From positions 1,975,001 through 2,039,000 of the forward strand of contig NZ_JBBOPI010000001.1 of NCBI RefSeq assembly GCF_038003525.1: a DNA stretch of 64,000 nucleotides. The letters are read 5' to 3'. Positions 35,048 through 44,901 of this stretch are shown piece by piece; position 1 is the stretch's first letter, and the number at the start of each line of letters is the position of its first letter. Under the pieces are notes generated by a model that ran no database searches, had not been told where the DNA came from, and saw only the letters and a list, made by a program, of their open reading frames with translations. Position numbers and translations under genes: made by a program. The stretch comes from Solibacillus sp. FSL H8-0538 (GTDB lineage: Bacteria > Bacillota > Bacilli > Bacillales_A > Planococcaceae).

Positions 35048-35739
35048 AACGGTTCACCGATGAAGCGGTAGCCCTTACCCCAAATCGTTTGAATGAAGTG
35101 TGGTGTTTTCACCGGATCTTGCAGTTTCTCACGCAGGCCCTTTATATGCACCGTCACGGTATTTGTATCTTCTAACTCAAGCTGCTGCCAAACTTGTGCG
35201 TAAAGTGTCTCTTTGGTAAAGAGCTGATGTGGATTTTGGGCGAGTAGCTTGAGCAGTGCATATTCTTTTTGCGTCAAGTTAATTTCCTCGCCTTCTAAAA
35301 ACAACTGCTCCTTGTCAAAGTCAGCCGTTAGCCCGTGCTGAAACTGGACTTTTGCAGATGTATTTTCCTTATTGTTATACCGTTTCCAACGGCGTAAATG
35401 ACTCGCAACCCGTGCCTTTAATTCCTCTAAGGAAAACGGCTTCGCTAAATAATCGTCAGCTCCCTGCAAGCCTTCTACCTTATCCGCATCCTCTTTGCGC
35501 GCGCTAATCATAATGATCGGCACCTCGCTCTCATAGCGAATGCTTTCACATAGCTTCAAACCGTCCATCTCCGGCAACATCCAATCAACAAGCACAAGTT
35601 CAAATGATCCTGCTTGGAAATCCTCTAGCCCTTCAAGCCCCGTCGTCGCCCACGTCACAGTGTAGCCCTCTTTTGTCAGCGTATCTTTAATAATGCGCGC
35701 AATTTCCGCATCATCCTCAACCAGTAGTAACTGTTCCAT
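35044..35739 (-). CDS. OmpR/PhoB-family response regulator
   Basis: The protein has 231 residues. The receiver domain has acidic residues VEDDAE at 8-13, phospho-acceptor Asp in LVDWMLPEMDG near 53, and the conserved lysine in LAKPFSLEEL near 102. The winged helix has NLTQKEYALLKLLAQNP, then TVTVHIKGLREKL and IWGKGYRFI at the end. It is first in the three-gene operon with the kinase and the LolA-like lipoprotein. GGGGGAG precedes the ATG. Confidence 0.94.
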   Translation of the reverse strand: MEQLLLVEDDAEIARIIKDTLTKEGYTVTWATTGLEGLEDFQAGSFELVLVDWMLPEMDGLKLCESIRYESEVPIIMISARKEDADKVEGLQGADDYLAKPFSLEELKARVASHLRRWKRYNNKENTSAKVQFQHGLTADFDKEQLFLEGEEINLTQKEYALLKLLAQNPHQLFTKETLYAQVWQQLELEDTNTVTVHIKGLREKLQDPVKTPHFIQTIWGKGYRFIGEPL

Positions 35740-36004
35740 TAGCTTCTCCCCCTACTGATATACTATCAGCCCGTTCATCATTCTTTCGAAACTTTATGAA
35801 TTCTTTATAATTTACGATAACGGAAAAATTTGTGGAGAAATAGTGGAAATTCCAATTTCAAGGGAAAATAGATTTTTTCCAATTAAAAAAAAGCTTTTAA
35901 ATGGTATTTCTTCACCATCTACAAGCCTTCATTTTACAAGCCTATTATTATTTGTTAAATTTACTGAACAAACAACATATTTCCTAAAGGAGCTGGAGAC
36001 TTTC

Positions 36005-36307
36005 ATGAAGCTCATTATTGCAAGTAATCGACAACTCCCAATTCGGCATTATCAAGAACCCTTCTGTCAAATTCAGCGAGGCTTCCGTAGTCCATCTCAT
36101 ATCACATTGCCATTCTTTGTAGAAATTCAAGCATCTGATCCCGTACGCTCGGCGACAATTTACATTGAAGAAGTGAAGCGCCAATATTTATCTTCTGAAT
36201 TTGAAATTTTTTGCTTTGACCAAGATGTTTTACTTCCATTACAACAATACTTTCGAATCGGGCTTGTTGTTAACGAGGTGCTCTGTTTGACTTTTAACAC
36301 TCGGTAA
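36005..36307 (+). CDS. Hypothetical soluble protein
   Basis: The protein has 100 residues from ATG 36005, with AAAGGAG and GGAG upstream (the latter 7 nt away); an earlier ATG at 35905 has none. Segments are SNRQLPIRHYQEPF, PSHITLPFFVEIQASDP and QDVLLPLQQYFRIGL. No known motif, signal or membrane helix is present. It lies divergent from the two-component operon. Confidence 0.45.
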   Translation: MKLIIASNRQLPIRHYQEPFCQIQRGFRSPSHITLPFFVEIQASDPVRSATIYIEEVKRQYLSSEFEIFCFDQDVLLPLQQYFRIGLVVNEVLCLTFNTR

Positions 36308-36384
36308 AAAAAGATTCGAAAATTCGCATCGCAAAACAACATCCAATAATGCGCTGTTGCAAAATCAGATGGTGCATTCTGCTG

Positions 36385-36710
36385 CTAGCTTTCTGTCTCT
36401 AACTCTGCATCTACGGCTAGGTCTTCATTTTCTGATTCGAAAAAAAATTGTAAATATTCTTTAGGATTGGCCTTTACAAATTCATGTCATAGCTTTCTTT
36501 GTTTAACAATACATATTTATGGTTAATATTACATCCGCCAATCGCATCCACATTGCCCGTTGGCGTAAGTATAAATCCCAACCTCCATAAGTCATCGTCA
36601 CTTTACTAAGTCACCATCATTAGAGCCTCTCCCATTGTTTGTATGACCGTTTCTTTAACAATCATTGTTGGATAGCCTACACTATTTCCATCTAAATCTA
36701 TCAATTATTT
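36385..36710 (-). pseudogene. Decayed gene, multiple frameshifts
   Basis: Three coding pieces in different frames line up in order on the minus strand: LIDLDGNSVGYPTMIVKETVIQTMGEALMMV in the first (given here in full only as an outline), then a piece with DDDLWRLGFILTPTGNVDAIGG leading to NINHKYVLLNKESYDMN, then FVKANPKEYLQFFFESENEDL ending ETES and a stop. At least two frameshifts separate them and no start remains. I do not recognise the family. A hairpin-like stretch with ATAATGCGC...GGTGCATT (36345-36380) follows it, similar to one at 26316-26355. Confidence 0.45.
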
Positions 36711-37149
36711 TCTTCTCAAACGATAAATAGAAAAACTCGGTAGAAGACAACAGATCCTAATAATAGCTCCGCTACAAAATAAATCCGCAGAGCATTATAT
36801 GTTTTTATTAATTATTGCGAATTGTGTATGCGTTCGGTGCAAAAAATAGTGAATAGAATTTCAATTCGTTTTGTTATTTTCGGTGGAATAGCTATACGAC
36901 ATATCCATAATTAAGTGACAAAACCCGAAATATCGCTTATTTAAAAATATGTCGTAGGTTCATTTCGTCAATTTCACTTTTGGTGAATTTTATTTTGAAC
37001 ATATTTTCTAACTTTTTAAAATTGTCATAAAATTGTTTTTATTCACACTTAAAAAATACTCAAACAAAAAACAGGATATGATAAACTAAATATGTAATAA
37101 AAAGGTTTTTTAAGGTAGGAATATACTTATAAAAAATGAGGGATATAAC
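36711..37149. other. AT-rich intergenic region upstream of the chemoreceptor gene
   Basis: No gene is visible. A 60-bp stretch at 36780-36845 resembles the DNA just after the chemoreceptor gene (39212-39275), both carrying CCGCAGAGC and TTTTATTAATT, so a small duplication may bracket the gene. A sequence like TAAA...GGATAT upstream of the start is only a poor match to a motility sigma-D promoter. Confidence 0.3.
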
Positions 37150-39135
37150 TTGAAAACTACTAAATCTTTATTGGTAAAAATCATGTTCTTTATACTGTCT
37201 GTAACACTGTTAACAACTACTGCTATGGGGTGGCTGAATTATAAAACATCTAAAGATATTATTATTAACTCATTACAAGATAATGCCGAAAGTCAAGTTG
37301 ATATTCATGCCTCTCAGCTAGGAACGTGGCTTCAAACAAGGCAATCTGAGATGGAAGTAATGGCCAACGTCGATTTAGTTCGCTTCGGACAGCAGGAAGA
37401 TATTTTAAAGTATTTTGTAGAAGAAAGAAAACGAATGAGTGGAACCTATTCTTCGATTAGTATTGGGGATACGAAAGGTAATCTAACGCTCGATTCTGGA
37501 ATAACGATTGACATTGGTAGTGAGACTACTTTTCCAGATGTAATGGCTGGTACATCAATTATTTCTGAGCCATTTGTAGATAAAGCTGATGCCAATAATT
37601 TGATTATTTCTTTTGAAGTACCTGTGTTTGATGAAAATCAAAATGTAAAAGGTCTTGTAAGTGGTGGCTCCCCTATTAATAAAGTGTTTGAAGAAACAAC
37701 GAACTTTAAAATAGGGAAAACGGATACTGTATATGTTTTCCAAAGTGATGGATTAATCATTCATCATCCAGACGAAACAAAGGTTTTAAAAGAAAATCTA
37801 CTAGAATCGGCCAGCCCTGAAATGAAAAAACTAACATCAGAAATGATTCAAAACGGACAGGGCTTTTCACAAGTCGACATCAATGGCGATGAACGAATGC
37901 TCTTTTACTCAACTGTACCGAACACAACTTGGACTATGGCTGTAGATGTTCCTTTGAAGGAATTCACATCACAACTAACGCCATTATTAATGATCACAGT
38001 TGTCTCTGGCGTGGCAGCGCTCCTTCTTAACGGATTCATTTTACTTCTCCTTTTACGAAAGATGACGAATCGAATTCGTAAAGTAGCTACTATGGCAGAA
38101 AAGATTGCAGAAGGTCACTTGTCTTTTGAAAAAGTTGAAGATTCAGGGAATGATGAAGTAAGTCATTTAGCCAATGCGGTAAATCAAATGGCAATTAATT
38201 TACGAGAGTTACTCATGAATGTCAATCATGTAACCGAACAAGTAACCGTTGCATCTAATGATTTCATCCAGGGTGTTGGACGGGCTTCAGAAGCTTCCGG
38301 AGCAATCACAAGTTCATCTCAGAAAGTATCATCTGCCACGGAGCTTCAATTACAAGCCATTCAGCAAAATACAGAAGCCATCGATCAAATGGCAATTGGT
38401 ATTCAAAGAGTTGCATCGTCTTCTTTTGATGTTTCTGAGGCTACAACTAGGACGGAACAAGAAGCCGTTCAAGGGAATCATAGTATTTCCATCGTTGTCA
38501 AACAAATGGATAACATTTACAAATCTGTTCATAAATCTAGTAATGTCGTTCAATTGCTAGCCAACCGTTCAAAAGAAATTGGCGAGATTTCTGGCATCAT
38601 TACAAGTATTTCTGATCAAACGAACTTGTTAGCACTAAACGCAGCGATTGAAGCAGCTCGGGCTGGGGAACATGGAAAAGGCTTTGCCATTGTGGCAGAA
38701 GAAGTACGCAAGCTAGCAGAGCAATCTAAAAACTCGGCTGATAAAATTTCAAATTTAATTTCTGACATACAAGTAAATACAGAAGAAGCTGTCCAAGTGA
38801 TGACAGCTGGCGCACAAGATGTTCAAGACGGGAAAGAACTTATCAACCAAGCAGGTGAAACGTTTAATAACATTCTTATAGCGATCAAACAAGTTTCTGA
38901 TCAAATTCAAGAGGTTTCATCTTCATCAGAACAACTATCTGCCTCAACAGAAGAGATTAGTGCTTCATCTGTCGAAATGTTAGTAATTGCCAATCAGTCT
39001 GCCCAGAACGCAAATACCGTTACTACACAATCTGGTTCTCAACTATCTGTGATTGAGGATATGATGAATTCTACAGATGCTTTAAATGATATGGTCATTG
39101 AATTACAAAAAGCGATGAGTAAATTTACGTTTTAA
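37150..39135 (+). CDS. Methyl-accepting chemotaxis protein
   Basis: The protein has 661 residues from TTG 37150, with GAGG 8 nt upstream. The first helix is at residues 8-28. A periplasmic-type dCache sensor (about 35-280) has [33 protein letters not shown] and the [16 protein letters not shown] ending. The second helix is at 283-305, then HAMP and a long coiled-coil signalling domain. The hairpin tip [40 protein letters not shown] is present and binds CheA/CheW. The host is therefore probably motile. The dCache type suggests a small-molecule ligand such as an amino acid. Confidence 0.93.
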   Translation: MKTTKSLLVKIMFFILSVTLLTTTAMGWLNYKTSKDIIINSLQDNAESQVDIHASQLGTWLQTRQSEMEVMANVDLVRFGQQEDILKYFVEERKRMSGTYSSISIGDTKGNLTLDSGITIDIGSETTFPDVMAGTSIISEPFVDKADANNLIISFEVPVFDENQNVKGLVSGGSPINKVFEETTNFKIGKTDTVYVFQSDGLIIHHPDETKVLKENLLESASPEMKKLTSEMIQNGQGFSQVDINGDERMLFYSTVPNTTWTMAVDVPLKEFTSQLTPLLMITVVSGVAALLLNGFILLLLLRKMTNRIRKVATMAEKIAEGHLSFEKVEDSGNDEVSHLANAVNQMAINLRELLMNVNHVTEQVTVASNDFIQGVGRASEASGAITSSSQKVSSATELQLQAIQQNTEAIDQMAIGIQRVASSSFDVSEATTRTEQEAVQGNHSISIVVKQMDNIYKSVHKSSNVVQLLANRSKEIGEISGIITSISDQTNLLALNAAIEAARAGEHGKGFAIVAEEVRKLAEQSKNSADKISNLISDIQVNTEEAVQVMTAGAQDVQDGKELINQAGETFNNILIAIKQVSDQIQEVSSSSEQLSASTEEISASSVEMLVIANQSAQNANTVTTQSGSQLSVIEDMMNSTDALNDMVIELQKAMSKFTF

Positions 39136-39185
39136 CGGCATTCTTTGACGGGTACCCTTAACTTTTAATCTCGAACTAAACATAG

Positions 39186-39230
39186 CAAAACGCTCCGCAG
39201 CAGAATGCATCTGCCGCAGAGCGTTTTTTT
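39186..39230 (+). terminator. Terminator of the chemoreceptor gene
   Basis: AACGCTCCGCAGCAG pairs with CTGCCGCAGAGCGTT (two mismatches) across a short loop and ends in a run of seven T. Confidence 0.8.
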
Positions 39231-39284
39231 GCTTTTATTAATTGTTATGAATTGTATGTCCAGTTGATGCAAAGAATCGCCCTC

Positions 39285-40232
39285 TTATTCTACACTCTCT
39301 AAATGTGCTTTCAACACGCCACTTACTTCGGCCAATTCTGCTTCATCTAGTATGTAGTACCAATAGGTGTCGATTCTTTTCCCTTCGCCGTGTTCAAATT
39401 GCAGTTGTTCGATATCCTTATTCAATTTCCCGTACAGCTTTTGTAGGTCCATCAGTTGCGTTGTGGAGAAATTCATTTTAACATTATCGCCAAGCACTTC
39501 AAAAATATCATTTAGCTGAAGAAACATTTTCGGATTTTTCGCCTCTGCAAATAGCGCTTCGAGCAATTGTTTTTGTCTGATTTGTCTGCCGAAATCACCA
39601 CGTGGGTCCTCGTAACGAATGCGTGAAAAGACAAGCGCTTCTTCCCCGCCTAACGAAATTTCCCCTTTTGGAAAATGATACGTACGATGCGTTAAATCTA
39701 GATCATTTTTCACATCAATGCCGTCAACAACGTCAATAATGGATAAAAACCCCTCCATATTCACCGCAACATAGTGATCAATTGGAATCGACAGCATGTT
39801 TTCCACAGTTGCAACTGACATGGCGATACCGCCTCGCGTATAGGCATGATTGATCTTTTCAGTAGTATTATTACCGATAATTTCAACGCGGGAATCTCTC
39901 GGAATACTAAGCATTTTAATTGTTCCTAAAGCAGGATTAACTGTAGCCACAATCATCGTATCTGTTCGACCTGAGTCATTTTCACGTTCATCAATGCCTA
40001 AAAGAAGGATAGAAAACGGATCTTCCTGAAGGGCTTTACCTGACGTTTCTTTACTAGGAACAGCTGCATTTACTTGCGGTTCATTCATTTTATTTAATGC
40101 CTTTTTAAACGAATAAACATTGAAACTCGCAAAAAAGACGATTGCTAATACGACAATGACAATAGAGGAGATCATGATTTTTTTCTTCTTGGCTTTCATT
40201 CGTCTCTCCACTCGGCTTGATTTGCTCTCCAT
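39285..40232 (-). CDS. LytR-CpsA-Psr (LCP) family protein
   Basis: This 315-residue protein has a cytosolic basic N-terminus (RRMKAKKKK), one helix (residues 18-38) and an extracellular LCP domain: ILLLGIDERENDSGRTDTMIV near residue 75, LSIPRDSRVEI near 105, INHAYTRGG and VFSRIRYEDPRGDFGRQIRQ near 205. The conserved arginines and aspartates for the polyprenyl pyrophosphate are in place. It should attach teichoic acid or another glycopolymer to peptidoglycan. AGGGGTG precedes the ATG. It is a single gene. Confidence 0.92.
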   Translation of the reverse strand: MESKSSRVERRMKAKKKKIMISSIVIVVLAIVFFASFNVYSFKKALNKMNEPQVNAAVPSKETSGKALQEDPFSILLLGIDERENDSGRTDTMIVATVNPALGTIKMLSIPRDSRVEIIGNNTTEKINHAYTRGGIAMSVATVENMLSIPIDHYVAVNMEGFLSIIDVVDGIDVKNDLDLTHRTYHFPKGEISLGGEEALVFSRIRYEDPRGDFGRQIRQKQLLEALFAEAKNPKMFLQLNDIFEVLGDNVKMNFSTTQLMDLQKLYGKLNKDIEQLQFEHGEGKRIDTYWYYILDEAELAEVSGVLKAHLESVE

Positions 40233-40487
40233 AAATTCACCCCTTCATAATCCGCTAAAATGATACTATAATTATTCTTATATATAACTATTCAGTATTT
40301 AAAACTCATATCCTTCTAATTATTAGGTTATGATTAAATATATCTTCACCTTTTTTAACTAGAATGAATATGTAATAATTTCAGGAGTCCATTATCAAAC
40401 AAATAACTTATGATAATGGTACTTACTAATATGCTTGCAAATAATTTCCTAGATAAAACTTCACCTACCTAGAAAATTAATCTTGCT

Positions 40488-42041
40488 TCACGCTTCCCGA
40501 AAAATCTCATAATCAATGTGCAAAAAAGGAATACCGAAAATATGCATTTTATGTACGGCGGTTAAATGTATTGGTGATTGCTCCTCTATTATAAAATGCT
40601 CGTGAATGGGTAATTTAAAGACAGCTTTTTTAAAAGCTAAATACGTACCTGCATCCCCGCTAGCATTACTAGTTAAATGAAGTTTTCCGTCCTCTTCATA
40701 TAAACTTAAAATGCCTGTCATCGCTGAAAAGGGCAGTGGTAAAGCTATATTCATATATGTTTTATCAGATGTGTGTTGTGAATAGATGGCGGTAAATACG
40801 GTTTCATCCCCTATTTTCCGAATCCATGCACGAGGAGTACTGCGCCCATCTATTGCAGCATCTACTGCAACCATTACACCCGTCATTTCAACCCGCTGCC
40901 GCCCAAGCGGTAAATTAATTTGCTTGATGATGTTACTGATTCCTTTATATATGAACGCAAAAAGCTTAAACCATTTGTGCCACTGTACACTTGCATGCAA
41001 TGTATAGGAATTCGTCTGCTCATAAAAATGGGCAATGCTCTTAGGTAAATTACCTGTTTCACAATAATCAGATAGTCGATCAACAAGGCCTAAATTTGTT
41101 TTTTTAGATAGCGGAAGCTTCCCGCGAATTTGACTCACTGGGAAATCAAAGGGACGCTGTGTTGTTTCAGGTGTTTGGATTGCCCACGCAAGCATTGTTA
41201 GCACGCCAAAGAAAATACAATTAATCCAACCATGAAACGCCAACATATCGGGAATAGACACAATATGCATTCCATTCAAGTTGCCAAATGCATAGAGCAA
41301 TGACCATAATATCGAAACACATAGCGCAACAATCGATAAACGAAGGCAAAAGCCCTGTACTCGAGATAAATGAGTACGCAACGTCAGGATGAGTAATGTA
41401 TAAATTGCTACAATATATAACAATACGGACACGATTTCAATGATCCTTGAGAATGTAATGCCCACTGCGACAAGCGGTAAACCTGCCATCATTAGAATCG
41501 CAACTGGCATATACCATTTACTTTGACTAATTCGCCCAAATAGCCCGACTGATACATTCAATAAAAATCCTGAGTAATGAAAGTGAATCGCCGTTAACCA
41601 CGTAATGATCGGTGAAAAACCTGTATCAATCCCTGCAGTGTAGGCAAAAAACCATAGTCCTCCAATTAGCATATAAACAAACGCTACATCAATAGTAATT
41701 TCAGCTATATTCGTAAAACCCCGACGTAAAAACCGTTTGATCCCAATAAGCGCTATTATCAGAGTTGATAGCACGTAAACTCCTGCACAAATAATCGTAA
41801 ACAACCCGTTTGGCCAAATCATCATACCTGTTATCGCAACCATTCCAGCAGCAATGATCACCTTCTCATATAGCTTCACCGTAACGACACATTGCAACAC
41901 AGTTGGTACAAACAACAGCTGCGCCACCGTCAAATATAGAACATATCGCGGACCCGTATTAAAGAAATAGCAAAGGATTAGTAAGATGCAGCCTAAAAGC
42001 GTTAATCCATTACAAAGGTTTTTCCGTAAATTGTCCTGCAT
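40488..42041 (-). CDS. YndJ-like integral membrane protein
   Basis: This 517-residue protein has about ten helices in the first 290 residues (for example IGGLWFFAYTAGIDTGF, TWLTAIHFHYSGFLLNV, VSIPDMLAFHGWINCIFFG) and a soluble C-terminal domain of about 200 residues ending FGIPFLHIDYEIF. The HFHYSGFLLN and AFHGWINC segments are typical of YndJ. The function is unknown. Its start lies inside the upstream DUF4166 gene (32-bp overlap). In B. subtilis yndJ also closes an operon of related proteins, but here both upstream genes are broken. Confidence 0.75.
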   Translation of the reverse strand: MQDNLRKNLCNGLTLLGCILLILCYFFNTGPRYVLYLTVAQLLFVPTVLQCVVTVKLYEKVIIAAGMVAITGMMIWPNGLFTIICAGVYVLSTLIIALIGIKRFLRRGFTNIAEITIDVAFVYMLIGGLWFFAYTAGIDTGFSPIITWLTAIHFHYSGFLLNVSVGLFGRISQSKWYMPVAILMMAGLPLVAVGITFSRIIEIVSVLLYIVAIYTLLILTLRTHLSRVQGFCLRLSIVALCVSILWSLLYAFGNLNGMHIVSIPDMLAFHGWINCIFFGVLTMLAWAIQTPETTQRPFDFPVSQIRGKLPLSKKTNLGLVDRLSDYCETGNLPKSIAHFYEQTNSYTLHASVQWHKWFKLFAFIYKGISNIIKQINLPLGRQRVEMTGVMVAVDAAIDGRSTPRAWIRKIGDETVFTAIYSQHTSDKTYMNIALPLPFSAMTGILSLYEEDGKLHLTSNASGDAGTYLAFKKAVFKLPIHEHFIIEEQSPIHLTAVHKMHIFGIPFLHIDYEIFREA

Positions 42042-42621
42042 ACATGACTAACCTCCCAAACATGGGGTTATGTATTGATACATGAATCGTGAATACTTCC
42101 TTCACATCATCAAAGCCTTCTTCTACAATGACACGCCCTTCTAATTTTTTGGGAATCGGCAATTCTTTTCCCCCTAATACAAATCGTTGTACACTCGACC
42201 GAATAAGCAAGCGGCCTTCCTGTGTAACATTAAATTGTAAATCAGAATAGAATAGAGACGGGTCCCCTAAATAGTCCTGCACAACTCCTTTTACTGGATC
42301 AATCGTCATTGTCGCATCAAATTTACGAGTCTTTTCGTCAAAATACAACGTTCGCTCCCATAGCACCTTACACCCACCATTCTCTTGCATGACAGTTGTA
42401 TTGCGAATTGTAAAGGGAATCGCTTCCCCACTCTCTGGAAACAAAAAGTTCACCCTACTTGCGAGCATATAAAAAGGCTTCAACAGCTTGGACCCCGTTG
42501 CCACTTACTGCATGACACCTGTTGCATAAAAGGGCTTATCCACAGGTAACTCATATCTATGTTGGAGCATCGGGTGAAGGCACTCAAAATCATCTCCTAA
42601 TAATGTTTGATAAATGGTCAT
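42010..42621 (-). pseudogene. DUF4166 gene with an internal stop
   Basis: The frame opens at ATG 42621 with MTIYQTLLGDDFECLHPMLQ, typical of DUF4166, and runs to 42010 with a single in-frame TAA at 42505-42507 (after ATGVMQ). Downstream the domain continues normally: MLASRVNFLFPESGEAIPF, TIDPVKGVVQDYLGDPSLF and RFVLGGKELPIPKKLEGR. One base change would restore 203 residues. It overlaps the DoxX-like gene by 4 bp and yndJ by 32 bp, so coupled translation of the operon may also be disturbed. Confidence 0.7.
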
Positions 42622-43532
42622 GCACTATGTCCTCGCTTTCGTTTACACTTCTTTGCAGTCGGTAAATCTTTACTCTCCAAAAAACCAAAAATTGATAATA
42701 CCCATAGCGCTGCATTGAATGTAACCGGGTTAAATGCAGCTGTGGCAACGTGGATATTTGAATAGACAGCGCGTAATGTTAAAATTGGGAAAACAACGAT
42801 TTGAAGCAAAAATAATGGCCTTTTCCAAATTGGTAGTAACCATAGAAAAGCGAAGGCGATTTCAGCAACTCCTACTAAATAAACCATCGTTTGTACTGCA
42901 TCTTGCGGCATCCAGCTTACGTTTGAAAATAGCTTGAGCTCTTCCTCATGCATGAACAGCACTTTTGGTACAAGTCCGTGATAAAACCATACGAAGAAAA
43001 ATAGCATAATAGTCAAAACAGAAATGACAAGGCGCCGATACTGTGACGCTGGTAACTCGCCACGCTCAATCCATCTTTTCAATACATCAAAACTTAGCGC
43101 CGTCGCCCAGCCCATCTGTGGTTTGAACAGACAGTCGAATAAACGACCTAATTTCCCATAACGGATATCATAATCATACTGCGTTAGAAATGTGACGCCC
43201 TCTTGATGAGGAATATACTTCCAATAGCCTTTTCCTTCTGCAATCGGTGAAATTCTCTGGTCTGTTCCAAAATGCAATGCTGAAGTTCTCGTACCATTAT
43301 TTTTATGATGTGTGCCTGTACTTTTTCCCCAGCCTTCTACCGTAATGCCTGGTATGACTTTTGTTTTATAAGTAAATGTTTGTAGTGAATATTCACTATT
43401 TTTACCATTATATGTAATCTATGAAAAGCGCAAATCCCACTGCTCATGTAAACGCGGATTTTGGGTATAATCCCAAACCTCTTCAATCGGTGCATGCATC
43501 TCAATTTCAACGTATATCGGTTTCTTTTTCAT
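42618..43532 (-). pseudogene. SRPBCC-DoxX-like gene with an internal stop
   Basis: The frame opens at ATG 43532 with a START/SRPBCC-like domain (VEIEMHAPIEEVWDYTQNP, EQWDLRFS), meets an in-frame TAG at 43419-43421, and then continues without shift through ITYNGKNSEYSLQTF to a DoxX-like membrane half with four helices (AVQTMVYLVGVAEIAFAFLWLLP, FNAALWVLSIFGFLE). The intact protein would have 304 residues. A glutamate codon at the stop would fit related sequences (RFSEITY). It is first in the DoxX-DUF4166-YndJ operon, with ATGA overlap to the next gene. Confidence 0.7.
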
Positions 43533-43582
43533 GCTATCTCCTATACTAGTAAGTTTCGTAAAATTAAATAGTTTTTTAAGAA

Positions 43583-44524
43583 TTAATCCCCCCCGCCGCC
43601 ATCACTTCCTCCATCACTACCATCCCCGCAACTATCCATCAAACCGCACATGTCAAAAAGAAGATCACCTGCATCGACAAATAGATTATCCTCGATTTCA
43701 GTAATCTGTGTAGCCGTATAAAGCTGGGCGGCAATGAGTAGTGTATTTTCGTATTTCGGATTGGCCTTTAATAACGTAACAATTTCTTCGTGTAGCGCAA
43801 ATAATTTAGGAAAGTCATCCTTTTTAAAGTTTGCTAATGCCAGTAAACAGATGACCGCATAATGCCGATCCTGTAATTTCACATTTAGTTGCTGGATAAG
43901 CTGTGCTAACTCACGTATACGATCACATAACTTTGCATCGAATGTCCCCCGTATAATAGTCAGCATCAATGTCACATGTTGTAACTGATCACCACGTTTA
44001 AAATCTTTTCTCAGCGTGCTGTAATAATGCTCGGTAGCTTCAGCAAGTTGCTCTGGCATTTCTTCTCTTGCGGATAACATTGCAGTCAATTGCAGTGTAG
44101 GAGATGCAAACTTATTACTGGATTGCTGTTTAAGCGCACGAGATGTTGCATCCATTTTTTTCGCATGTCCTGCATTCTTTATGTATAGCGCTGCCAAATA
44201 GCTTTGTACAGATCGACGAAAGCCAACATCTTTTAGTAATTTTTCAGTAGCAAACAGGTCAGCTACTGCGGTATGTTTATTAGTTGCTGTTACGAGATGC
44301 ACGTAATAGCTATTCGTAATACTCATATTCATACGTGGTAACTGATACCATTTCGTCTGTTGTTTGATTGCTTGCTGGACTTGTTCATATGCTTCAAAAT
44401 GAAACCGGTGACCCCGAATCGTTAGCTGCGTAGCCATGGTTCTTTTAAATGGGGCAGCGTTTGTACCGAAAAAGAGTCCAATTTTCTCTAAATTGTCACG
44501 AAAAAGTGATATGATTTCCTTCAT
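43583..44524 (-). CDS. DUF4003 family protein
   Basis: The protein has 313 residues from ATG 44524, preceded by GGTAGGGGG. It is a soluble, helical, alpha-solenoid-like protein: EIISLFRDNLEKIG at the start, FATEKLLKDVGFRRSVQSYLAA, AEATEHYYSTLRKDFKRGDQLQ and LLFDMCGLMDSCGDG near the end. The very C-terminus is a glycine/serine/aspartate tail. This matches my memory of DUF4003. The function is unknown. It lies 50 bp upstream of the yndJ-type operon on the same strand and may be co-transcribed. Confidence 0.7.
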   Translation of the reverse strand: MKEIISLFRDNLEKIGLFFGTNAAPFKRTMATQLTIRGHRFHFEAYEQVQQAIKQQTKWYQLPRMNMSITNSYYVHLVTATNKHTAVADLFATEKLLKDVGFRRSVQSYLAALYIKNAGHAKKMDATSRALKQQSSNKFASPTLQLTAMLSAREEMPEQLAEATEHYYSTLRKDFKRGDQLQHVTLMLTIIRGTFDAKLCDRIRELAQLIQQLNVKLQDRHYAVICLLALANFKKDDFPKLFALHEEIVTLLKANPKYENTLLIAAQLYTATQITEIEDNLFVDAGDLLFDMCGLMDSCGDGSDGGSDGGGGD

Positions 44525-44901
44525 TGTCTTCCCCCTACCTTTTGGCATTTAATGTATATACGCAATGCAACCCCTTTAGTTTCAATTTTCCGCTTTTTTA
44601 ATTTTCTACTTTCCTTAGACGAACTACTTTTTCAGCTCCAACGCATTCTTAAGTGCATAATTTATAGAGCTACCTTAATGGATGGATGGTTTGTTAAACT
44701 CCACAAAATGCTCGTCATTCAATCCTCTGCATCTATAGTTCTAATTAGTAGTATATCCTTGTTATTTTACCTAGATGTAAATTTGAAAATTCCTGTGTCA
44801 TATTCCCTATTTCTAAGTTATCACGATTGCATTATATTAAGTCTATCGCTTTTTTAGTTGACCTGTTACTCTCGATGAAAAATTCCATCTAAAGTAGCCT
44901 G

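Noticed and set aside
44552-44857. 101-codon plus-strand frame before the IS630
   Set aside because: It has no ribosome binding site and no family pattern, and its hydrophobic composition is that of AT-rich noncoding DNA.
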